7,187 nucleotides of DNA from an uncultured Victivallales bacterium (GTDB taxonomy: Bacteria; Verrucomicrobiota; Lentisphaeria; Oligosphaerales; JAFGRS01): positions 1-7,187 of the forward strand of contig CAILKC010000914.1 in assembly GCA_903834675.1 (NCBI GenBank). Reading direction: 5' to 3'. The position numbers were made by a program, and so were the translations under genes. The first letter of the stretch is position 1, and each line of letters starts with the position of its first letter. This document shows positions 1 through 5,677 of the stretch, in pieces. The notes under the pieces were generated by a model that was not told the DNA's origin, made no database searches, and worked only from the letters and a program-made list of their open reading frames with translations.

Positions 1-2
1 CT

Positions 3-1922
3 GACGAAAAACTGCGGCATCTCCGCACAGACCATCCTCTCATCTGGAAATGGCCCGCATTCCTTGCCCTTGACACGCAGCTCACCGTTCTGAGGACGCA
101 GATCGACGAGAACCAGCGCAGGGCCGAGAGGGTTGTGGACGAACTGAAAGGCCTCCGCGGCCGGGGCTGGGAAAGCGAGGACGGCCAGATCATCAAGTGG
201 CCAGATGGCGCACATGAACTCTTCACGATGCGGGATCGCGATCTTGGGGAGAAACAGAAGGAGGACTACGCGACGATCCGCCTGGAGTGGGAGGCGGCGC
301 GGAGCGTCTGGCAGCAGAGGATTGACGGAGCCTTCGTCCGCGACCTGAGTGATGCCCGGGAGAAGGTCCAAGGCCTAGGCACCGCGAGCTCCTCGGTGGA
401 GGGCCTGAAGCAGGGATTGCTCGACGCAGACGGCACGAGGGAAGCGATCCAGAAGCTCCGCGAGCGGCCCAACCTGTCCCCCGAGTTGAGGCCAGGGCTG
501 GAGGCGGTGCAGGTGCAGCTCGAGCACCGACGGAAAGCGATCGAGGAGAGGCTCAAGACCACGGAGGACGTCGTTTCCGCTACAGACCTCCCGGGCTACT
601 TCGAGGCGCTTGCACTCTATGCGGCGACCTACCCGGACGACCCCTCCACATCGGGGATCGCCAAGGTTGTGGCGGCGAAGGGAGACTACCTTCTCTTCGG
701 TGCATTCAAAGGCCTGCCCCCGAGCGTTGCGGACCCCGGCGGGGCGGCCACCGCGGCCCTGACCGAACTGGTAGCGCAGGTGGGGGGCGAGAACTACTTC
801 TGGTCCGACGTCGTGAAGCGTTACGCGACGGGCGTCCAGGCTAGGGCAGAGGCGTCGACCTCGGTGCGCGAAGGGGCGTCTATGCGGGCCCGGAATGACC
901 TGCTAGGGAGACTGTGGCGCATCACGTTCCAGCAGGGCAGGCAGGTCGCGGAGGTGAATGGTGTAGAAGTCATCGACTGCGACTCGGTGAGTCAGGACGG
1001 GTATCTGCGTTGGCCCGATGACACCGACCTTGCGCAGCAGTGGAACACGGCGAAGCGTGAGGTGGCCTGTGTCGGCGGTAGCGTCAGAATCTCGGGAATG
1101 TGGGTGCGGCGAGGCGCCTACTACGTCCCGACCGAAGACGATGCCGCGCCGGAGTTCGCGGACGTGCAAGACGAGAGGGCGCTATTTGCGCTGTCCATCG
1201 ACAAGATGCCGCACTGCGCCTTCCTGCGGAAAATGGCGTCGGAGATGCCGGCAGAGGACGACGACTTGCCGGGCTACATGGTAACGAAGATCCGCGAACT
1301 CATCGACGACAAGGATATCTGTCCATACCTGAAGACACAGTTGCTCGGGGAGTTGGCCAGAGACCTGGGCGCTATATCACCAGAGCTGCCCGGCCCCATT
1401 GTGAAGCTGCAAAAGGACGTCGCCACGATCAATCAGGGGGTGGCCTGGCTCTGCACGCGGACACCCGACTACGATACGGCACGGGTGAAGTCGATTCACC
1501 TGCTCGCGGCCCAGCGGTTCAGCGTCGATAGCGTGACGCTCGAGCAGAAGCAGCGGGCGGCTCTCTTGGACGCCGCCCTGTCTCGGGGCGTGGTATGGGT
1601 GGGGCAGGTTCCCATAGACGGGCAGAACCAGCCGTCTCTGCGCAACCGCAAGCCACTAGCGATATGGGTGCTGCGACCGGGCCGCGAGGGCGCCCGGATG
1701 CAGGTTGTCGAGGCCGGGGTCTCGGGTGCTGGCGAGCCCCCCGTCACAGGTTCGGTCGCCCTTCTGCCCGGCGAACCCCTATTTGCGCCGCGCGAGCCGC
1801 TGACGAACTCCGGGGTCTTGGAGGCGGCAGCGGCACGACACAAGGTCGACGTGGCGCTGCTGCAGCAGGCACTGATGGGGTTGCCATGTTGGCCGCGACC
1901 GCCCCAACCTGGGGCCCCGTGA
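3..1922 (+). CDS. Large soluble coiled-coil protein of unknown family, first gene of the motor operon (5' partial)
   Basis: The frame is open from the first bases of the window, so the true start lies upstream. A GTG at 135 is the first possible start inside, but its only purine-rich stretch (127-132) is two bases away and the 44 codons before it already read as charged helix, so I treat the gene as partial. The visible 639 residues have no signal peptide or membrane helix. Residues ~24-60 and ~95-200 are rich in Glu, Lys, Arg, Gln and Leu in coiled-coil-like spacing. The middle (~195-460) is mixed and rich in Trp/Tyr with Asp/Glu-rich turns. The C-terminal ~150 residues look beta-rich (IWVLRPG, SVALLPGEPLFAP) and end in a Pro-rich tail. 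I do not recognise the family. It lies 25 bases before the GYF_2-RDD gene in an operon with ion-channel subunits, so it is probably a cytoplasmic partner, scaffold or effector of that complex; this is inference from context only. Confidence 0.85.
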   Translation, partial: DEKLRHLRTDHPLIWKWPAFLALDTQLTVLRTQIDENQRRAERVVDELKGLRGRGWESEDGQIIKWPDGAHELFTMRDRDLGEKQKEDYATIRLEWEAARSVWQQRIDGAFVRDLSDAREKVQGLGTASSSVEGLKQGLLDADGTREAIQKLRERPNLSPELRPGLEAVQVQLEHRRKAIEERLKTTEDVVSATDLPGYFEALALYAATYPDDPSTSGIAKVVAAKGDYLLFGAFKGLPPSVADPGGAATAALTELVAQVGGENYFWSDVVKRYATGVQARAEASTSVREGASMRARNDLLGRLWRITFQQGRQVAEVNGVEVIDCDSVSQDGYLRWPDDTDLAQQWNTAKREVACVGGSVRISGMWVRRGAYYVPTEDDAAPEFADVQDERALFALSIDKMPHCAFLRKMASEMPAEDDDLPGYMVTKIRELIDDKDICPYLKTQLLGELARDLGAISPELPGPIVKLQKDVATINQGVAWLCTRTPDYDTARVKSIHLLAAQRFSVDSVTLEQKQRAALLDAALSRGVVWVGQVPIDGQNQPSLRNRKPLAIWVLRPGREGARMQVVEAGVSGAGEPPVTGSVALLPGEPLFAPREPLTNSGVLEAAAARHKVDVALLQQALMGLPCWPRPPQPGAP

Positions 1923-1934
1923 CGCGACACCGAG

Positions 1935-1942
1935 AAGGTGGG
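1935..1942 (+). promoter_or_regulatory. Ribosome binding site for the GYF_2-RDD gene
   Basis: AAGGTGGG lies 5 bases before the ATG at 1948 (the AAGG core is 9 bases before it). It is placed just after the stop of the upstream gene. It supports this ATG as the start, and the first GYF_2 domain begins immediately at residue 2. Confidence 0.6.
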
Positions 1943-1947
1943 GTGCT

Positions 1948-2889
1948 ATGGCCTATCATATACGCTGGCAAGGTCAGGTAACGGGCCCCTATGAAGCGGC
2001 CCAGATCCTCCAGATGCTAGACTCCGGCAAGATCACCCGAATGCACCAGCTGTCCACGGACCGGAGGTCATGGCGGCAGCTCTCTGAGTGCGAGGAGCTC
2101 CAGACACCGAAATCCGAGTCCATGCCGCCCCCCCCGCCAACCCTAGGGATACCCGGCCGGCGGGAGATGCTAGGAGTTGGAGGGCGTCCCCCGGAGTTGA
2201 AGACCAAGCCGCGCACAGAAGAGGGGCCGACATGGTCCTTGGACCGGAACGGCCGTGAGGCGGGCCCATTCAACCAGTCGCGGCTTCTTGAGATGCTGGC
2301 CCGGGCGCAGGTCCAGTTGGGGGATGTGGCCAGGATGGACAGTGAGGTCGAGTGGCGAACGCTGGGTGACTTCCCTCAGTTCCAGACGCCAATCGCATGG
2401 CAGTCAGCAGCCGAGGTCACGGGGGATGCTCTCCCCTGCTATCCGAGTCTCGTGGCCCGGACAGCGGCCTTCCTCCTTGACCTAGTGCTGATCGCTCTCG
2501 CCGGTGGCTGCGGCGTGCTGCTCTCATCCTTGCTCGGACAGAACCTGGCGGGCACAGAGACAAGGCACGTCCTGGTGGTCATCGTCGCCGGGATCTACCT
2601 GTGCTGGGTATATCATGCACTGATGGAGGCCTCGATCCACCAAGCTACCCTCGGGAAGATCGCCCTGGGTATCCGGGTGACGGATGAAAGCGGTATGCGC
2701 TTGACCTTGGCGCGGGCGTCGTTGCGGTTCTTCGCCAAGCTCCTGTCCGTCCTGCCTTGTGGCTTGGGCTGCCTGGTTGCGGTACTCACACAGCGTCGCC
2801 AAGCCCTGCACGATCTGCTGGCCGGAACCCTGGTTGTCAGCAAGTCGACAACGAACAGAGACCTCGATAGCGCCAAGAAGGGGAGATGA
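1948..2889 (+). CDS. Tandem GYF_2 and RDD-domain membrane protein
   Basis: A 313-residue protein. The first GYF_2 domain spans residues ~3-50 (IRWQGQVTGPY, then a helix and SWRQLSEC) and the second ~94-146 (WSLDRNGREAGPF, then EWRTLGDFPQF). A Pro-rich linker with six consecutive prolines separates them. The C-terminal half is an RDD domain at ~163-300: Arg171 and Asp178 open the first helix (ARTAAFLLDLVL), TLGKIALGIRV follows the second, and RQALHDLLAGTLVV follows the third. Predicted membrane helices are ~172-197, ~207-225 and ~262-281. GYF-type domains bind proline-rich peptides in eukaryotes; bacterial GYF_2 function is poorly known. RDD proteins are mostly uncharacterised, and a few have been linked to ion antiport. 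The gene ends four bases before the channel gene, which suggests an accessory membrane subunit that recruits partners. The proteins of genes 1 and 4 and the DUF2135 protein all have Pro-rich stretches that could be ligands, but this is speculation. Confidence 0.9.
   Translation: MAYHIRWQGQVTGPYEAAQILQMLDSGKITRMHQLSTDRRSWRQLSECEELQTPKSESMPPPPPTLGIPGRREMLGVGGRPPELKTKPRTEEGPTWSLDRNGREAGPFNQSRLLEMLARAQVQLGDVARMDSEVEWRTLGDFPQFQTPIAWQSAAEVTGDALPCYPSLVARTAAFLLDLVLIALAGGCGVLLSSLLGQNLAGTETRHVLVVIVAGIYLCWVYHALMEASIHQATLGKIALGIRVTDESGMRLTLARASLRFFAKLLSVLPCGLGCLVAVLTQRRQALHDLLAGTLVVSKSTTNRDLDSAKKGR
2878..2886 (+). promoter_or_regulatory. Ribosome binding site that fixes the start of the channel gene
   Basis: AAGGGGAGA lies inside the last codons of the GYF_2-RDD gene, with its GGGGAG core 8 bases before the ATG at 2894. 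The channel frame stays open back to 2759, but that stretch overlaps the end of the RDD coding region and has no comparable site, so 2894 is preferred. Confidence 0.7.
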
Positions 2890-2893
2890 GACA

Positions 2894-3823
2894 ATGGCAA
2901 AGGCTGGGAACACCGGAGATGGGGCTTTGAACGCGAGTGAGCTGGGTAGGACGCCCGACAGCATCCTCGTCTGGCACCACCTTGATCCCGAGGCCCGGCT
3001 GGGGTTCAAGGCCGGCAGGTTCACCGACGCCAATGCTTTCCTGTCCGCCATTGTTGGGATGTTCTTCACTGGCATCACCTTCACTGGCATGTGTCTCGTC
3101 CGCGATTCCATGGTCGGGCAAGTCTTCCTCAACCGTGGGCCAGTCCAGTACGTCATCACGTTCCTGGCCTACTGGTCGCTTTCAATACTCTTCTTCAAGC
3201 TCCTCAAACTCAGGGTCCAGCGTCGCCCCTTGCAACTCATGATCGTCCCCCAGTCGCGCGACTTCGTGCTGGCACCCAGGACTGCCCAGATCGTCCTTCG
3301 GCGCATGGACAGCCTGGTGGACAACCCAAAGCACTTCATACTACTCAACCGCATTGAGCTGGCCCTCTCAAACCTCAGCAATATCGGTCGCATCTCCGAC
3401 GTGTCCGACATTCTCGTGACGCAGGCGGGAAACGACGAAGACCGCATGGTCTCGAGTTACTCCCTCATGAAGGGCTTTGTGTGGGCGATCCCCGTTTTCG
3501 GCTTCATCGGCACGGTTCTCGGCCTATCCACATCGATCGGGGGCTTCACCAACGTCATGGCGCAGGCCAAGGACATCTCCCAACTGACGGCGGCCCTGCG
3601 TGGCGTGACCGGCGGCCTCTCGACCGCGTTTGACACAACGCTGCTTGGACTGCTGGCAGCAGTCACCGTGCAGTTGCTGCTCACATGGCTGGTCAAGAAG
3701 GAAGAGGATTTCCTGCACGAGTGTCAGGAATACTGCCATCTTTACATCGTCGGTAGACTCCGGCTGGTCGACCCCGGCGAAGACAACGACGCCTCCCAGC
3801 CAGAGCCCCCGGAGGCGCCCTGA
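2894..3823 (+). CDS. MotA/TolQ/ExbB-family proton or sodium channel subunit
   Basis: A 309-residue inner-membrane protein, the A-type subunit of an ion-driven motor. Predicted helices are ~47-68 and ~84-105, then a cytoplasmic loop of about 90 residues, then ~193-216 and ~240-267. The last two helices carry the family signature: IPVFGFIGTVLGLSTSIGG (residues 199-217), and GLSTAFDTTLLGLLAAV (residues 241-257) with Thr248/Thr249 and the small residues that line the ion path in this family. Four helices with a loop between the second and third resemble MotA/ZorA topology more than three-helix ExbB/TolQ. The C-terminus is charged and Pro/Glu-rich. The start is fixed by a strong ribosome binding site; the longer open frame from 2759 overlaps the preceding gene and is rejected. 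The stop overlaps the next ATG by one base (TGATG), implying coupled translation with the first ExbD-like partner. The family call is secure; the work the motor drives is unknown. Confidence 0.92.
   Translation: MAKAGNTGDGALNASELGRTPDSILVWHHLDPEARLGFKAGRFTDANAFLSAIVGMFFTGITFTGMCLVRDSMVGQVFLNRGPVQYVITFLAYWSLSILFFKLLKLRVQRRPLQLMIVPQSRDFVLAPRTAQIVLRRMDSLVDNPKHFILLNRIELALSNLSNIGRISDVSDILVTQAGNDEDRMVSSYSLMKGFVWAIPVFGFIGTVLGLSTSIGGFTNVMAQAKDISQLTAALRGVTGGLSTAFDTTLLGLLAAVTVQLLLTWLVKKEEDFLHECQEYCHLYIVGRLRLVDPGEDNDASQPEPPEAP
3811..3815 (+). promoter_or_regulatory. Ribosome binding site for the first ExbD-like gene
   Basis: GGAGG lies 7 bases before the ATG at 3823, within the last codons of the channel gene. 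It supports the start that overlaps the upstream TGA by one base. Confidence 0.7.
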
Positions 3824-4581
3824 TGCCTCGCCGCCGTAGCGAAGGTGCGCCCCTGAACCTCTTCTCGTTCCAGGACATCGTGATGTCCGTGTCCGGGGTC
3901 ATCATCTTCGTCGTGCTCTTGATGGGTGTAGAGCTTTCCCAGGTTGAGCCCGGGAAGCCTGGCGGACCGGCCAACCCAGACCGGTCCCAAGAGCTAAGCG
4001 CGATGGAGGGGAAGAGCAAAGGGTTGAGGGCCCAAGTGACAGAGCTATCGCAGCAGGGGCCCCCGCAGAGGGAGAGACCACGCACGGACGATCTTGTCGA
4101 GTTGGTGAAGACGAACATCGGGATCGACCAGCAGACCTCGGACTTGAAGGCGCAGACCGACAGAGACGCGATGGAGGTGAAGGCCCTCCAGGCTGATCTC
4201 GCAGAACTCAACGCCAAGGCCGGGATCCTCAACCGGCAGGTCGATATCAAGATGAAGGAGATCGAGCACATCATCATGGAGCCCGATCAGGTGGAACCCG
4301 ACACCACCGTGTACTTGGTGGAATGCTCGGGTACTAGGATTAGGCTCGGGAAGCTGGGCTCCCGGGAAGCCCTGAAAAGTTATGGTACGCAGGTGGCTGA
4401 TCAGGCGGACTTCCGGAAGCATGTGACTGGCCTAGCCACTGGCAGGAACTGCCTGGTCTTCATGATCAAGCCGTCCGCGAGCGGATATGCCATGGACCTC
4501 GCGTTGCGGACGCGCGAGGAAAGCGGACTAGCGGTCGGCTACGACGCGCTAGAGGAAGCTCACTCCATCCCCTGGCGGTGA
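3823..4581 (+). CDS. ExbD/MotB-like single-pass motor subunit, copy 1
   Basis: A 252-residue protein with a short basic N-terminus (MPRRRSEG), one membrane helix at residues ~19-37 and an aspartate, Asp18, at its cytoplasmic end. This is the layout of ExbD, TolR, MotB and ZorB, where one helix-borne Asp carries the ion. Residues ~53-152 are charged and probably form a coiled coil, interrupted by a Pro/Arg stretch near 80-88. The C-terminal domain (~160-252) starts with a strand (TVYLVECSGTRIRL) and contains NCLVFMIKPSASG, a helix, and LAVGYDALEEA. I recall similar ends in uncharacterised planctomycete proteins. No OmpA-like peptidoglycan-binding motif is visible. It follows the channel gene with a one-base overlap and precedes a second, related gene by six bases. 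Calling it a B-type subunit rests on membrane-segment pattern and context, not on overall similarity. Confidence 0.8.
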   Translation: MPRRRSEGAPLNLFSFQDIVMSVSGVIIFVVLLMGVELSQVEPGKPGGPANPDRSQELSAMEGKSKGLRAQVTELSQQGPPQRERPRTDDLVELVKTNIGIDQQTSDLKAQTDRDAMEVKALQADLAELNAKAGILNRQVDIKMKEIEHIIMEPDQVEPDTTVYLVECSGTRIRLGKLGSREALKSYGTQVADQADFRKHVTGLATGRNCLVFMIKPSASGYAMDLALRTREESGLAVGYDALEEAHSIPWR

Positions 4582-4587
4582 TGCCCT

Positions 4588-5487
4588 ATGAGCAAGAAAG
4601 GCAACTCACTCGGCAGCGATAGCCTGGACATGCTGCTCGATACGATGTGCAACACCTTCGGCTGCATCATCTTCGTTGCGATCCTGATGGCGGTCGTCTC
4701 GCAGGAGGCGGGTGACGCCATAGCGTCCGGCAACCAAGCCGGGGTCAGCGAGGCGAAGGCCGCACAGCAGCGTGCCCAACTATCTGTTCTGGAGCAGGAC
4801 ATCGCCCGACAGGAGCAACTCGTCAAGGTGTTGGTGGAGATGCAGGACGATGGGGCGAAGGATGTTGTGGACCATACGGCAGCTATCGAGAGGGAGAAGG
4901 AGAGGGGCAAGGAGCTCGAGGAGATCAGGGCAGCTTCGGAGAAGAAGAAGGCCGAGACATTGCACGACATCGAGTCAACCAAGGTAGAGATCGACAAGAC
5001 CAAGGTTGCCATCGGTGAGTTGGAGAAGCGCCTGCAGGAGGGCCGTATCGTGACCCGAAAGTTCCGCGTGCCACGGCTGCGCACACCGATGAGTTCTGCG
5101 GATAGCGTCGTGAACTGCGTGCTCCAGGGTGGGAGATTCTACGTGGTGCGGGAACTGCCGCCGGGAAATGGTTTTGACGCTGAAGATGTGGCGGTGTCCA
5201 CCGGCAAGGGTCCGGACGGGGCCGAATTCTACGTGGTCACTCCACTCGCCAAGGCTGGCCAGCCGATTCAGCACCTGGACGCACCCAAGGGTAAACTGAA
5301 GCAGGCCCTGGAGTTGGACCCGAAGCGAACCGTGGTCGAGTTCACGGTCTACCCAGACTCTTTCCGCGAGTTCATCCTGCTGAAGCAGGAATTCGCCCAG
5401 AGGCACTTCGAGTACGCCTGGAAGCCCTTGACTGCCGACGCACCTCTGGTGTACAGACAGGGCCGCATCGGCATGGTGCAGAGGTAG
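4588..5487 (+). CDS. ExbD/MotB-like single-pass motor subunit, copy 2 (LDTMCNTFG type)
   Basis: A 299-residue protein with the N-terminal segment SLDMLLDTMCNTFGCIIF (residues 12-29), a pattern I know from hypothetical proteins of Planctomycetota found near MotA/ExbB channels. The membrane helix is ~19-38, again with Asp18 and Gly25. Residues ~55-155 form a long, strongly charged coiled coil. The C-terminal domain (~168-299) has strands such as VVNCVLQGGRFYVV and TVVEFTVYPDSF followed by a helix and FEYAWKPL, parallel to the order in copy 1. Start ATG 4588 has a weak GGTGA site (4577-4581) six bases upstream; an ATG at 4581 is in another frame. It is the last gene of the operon, and what follows is a convergent gap. 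It probably pairs with copy 1 around the pore of the channel protein. The role of the globular end, which would face the periplasm if topology follows the family, is unknown. Confidence 0.82.
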   Translation: MSKKGNSLGSDSLDMLLDTMCNTFGCIIFVAILMAVVSQEAGDAIASGNQAGVSEAKAAQQRAQLSVLEQDIARQEQLVKVLVEMQDDGAKDVVDHTAAIEREKERGKELEEIRAASEKKKAETLHDIESTKVEIDKTKVAIGELEKRLQEGRIVTRKFRVPRLRTPMSSADSVVNCVLQGGRFYVVRELPPGNGFDAEDVAVSTGKGPDGAEFYVVTPLAKAGQPIQHLDAPKGKLKQALELDPKRTVVEFTVYPDSFREFILLKQEFAQRHFEYAWKPLTADAPLVYRQGRIGMVQR

Positions 5488-5538
5488 GAAATGCCAGGAT
5501 TCGTGATGCACCGAATGCCACGGAGGAGGCAGCTCCGC

Positions 5539-5558
5539 CCTTCATGGGGTAGTGAAGG
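5539..5558 (+). terminator. Possible weak terminator hairpin after the motor operon
   Basis: CCTTCA (5539-5544) pairs perfectly with TGAAGG (5553-5558) around an 8-base loop. A second small stem, CGGAG/CTCCG (5521-5525 and 5533-5537), lies just before it. It sits about 50 bases after the stop at 5487. There is no T-rich tail, so it may be an RNA-stabilising stem or chance rather than a true intrinsic terminator. Confidence 0.25.
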
Positions 5559-5621
5559 AACGAGCCGCACACCACTTGGGGCCCGCTCCCGGCCGACTGC
5601 GCCGCCCGCCGATTTAGGACC

Positions 5622-5641
5622 CGGCAGGTAGACCTGTGCCG
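5622..5641 (-). terminator. Possible hairpin after the DUF2135 gene
   Basis: CGGCAGG pairs with CCTG and CCG around a four-base loop, giving a 7-bp stem with a two-base bulge. It lies about 37 bases past the DUF2135 stop on the - strand. No T-tract follows, so the terminator role is only a suggestion. Confidence 0.2.
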
Positions 5642-5677
5642 CTGACCGGCGCTCCGCCATGGCCCCCTGCACGCCCC

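Larger units (their letters stand above)
5488..5677. other. Convergent intergenic region without a gene
   Basis: The motor operon (+) and the DUF2135 gene (-) end towards each other across 190 bases. No reading frame here has a good start, composition or family resemblance; the frames that cross it on the - strand are shadows of the copy 2 gene. The region holds two modest hairpins, listed separately, and no clear T-tract. Confidence 0.6.

Noticed and set aside
135..137. GTG at 135 as the start of the first gene
   Set aside because: The frame is open for 44 codons upstream to the window edge with the same charged-helix character, and the only purine-rich stretch is two bases from the GTG.
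2759..2893. Longer start of the channel gene at 2759
   Set aside because: It overlaps the RDD coding region in another frame and adds residues unlike the family. ATG 2894 has a strong ribosome binding site and tight operon spacing.
4581..4583. ATG overlapping the stop of ExbD-like copy 1 as the start of copy 2
   Set aside because: It is out of frame with the copy 2 protein, which starts at 4588.
2894..5487. Calling the channel genes motA/motB, exbB/exbD or Zorya zorA/zorB
   Set aside because: No flagellar genes, TonB, OmpA-like peptidoglycan-binding domain, or ZorC/ZorD-like helicase or nuclease is visible. Only the core architecture is shared, so gene symbols would mislead.
5349..5672. - strand open frame across the end of ExbD-like copy 2 and the intergenic gap
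   Set aside because: Most of it is antisense to copy 2, and the rest is low-complexity with no family resemblance or good start.
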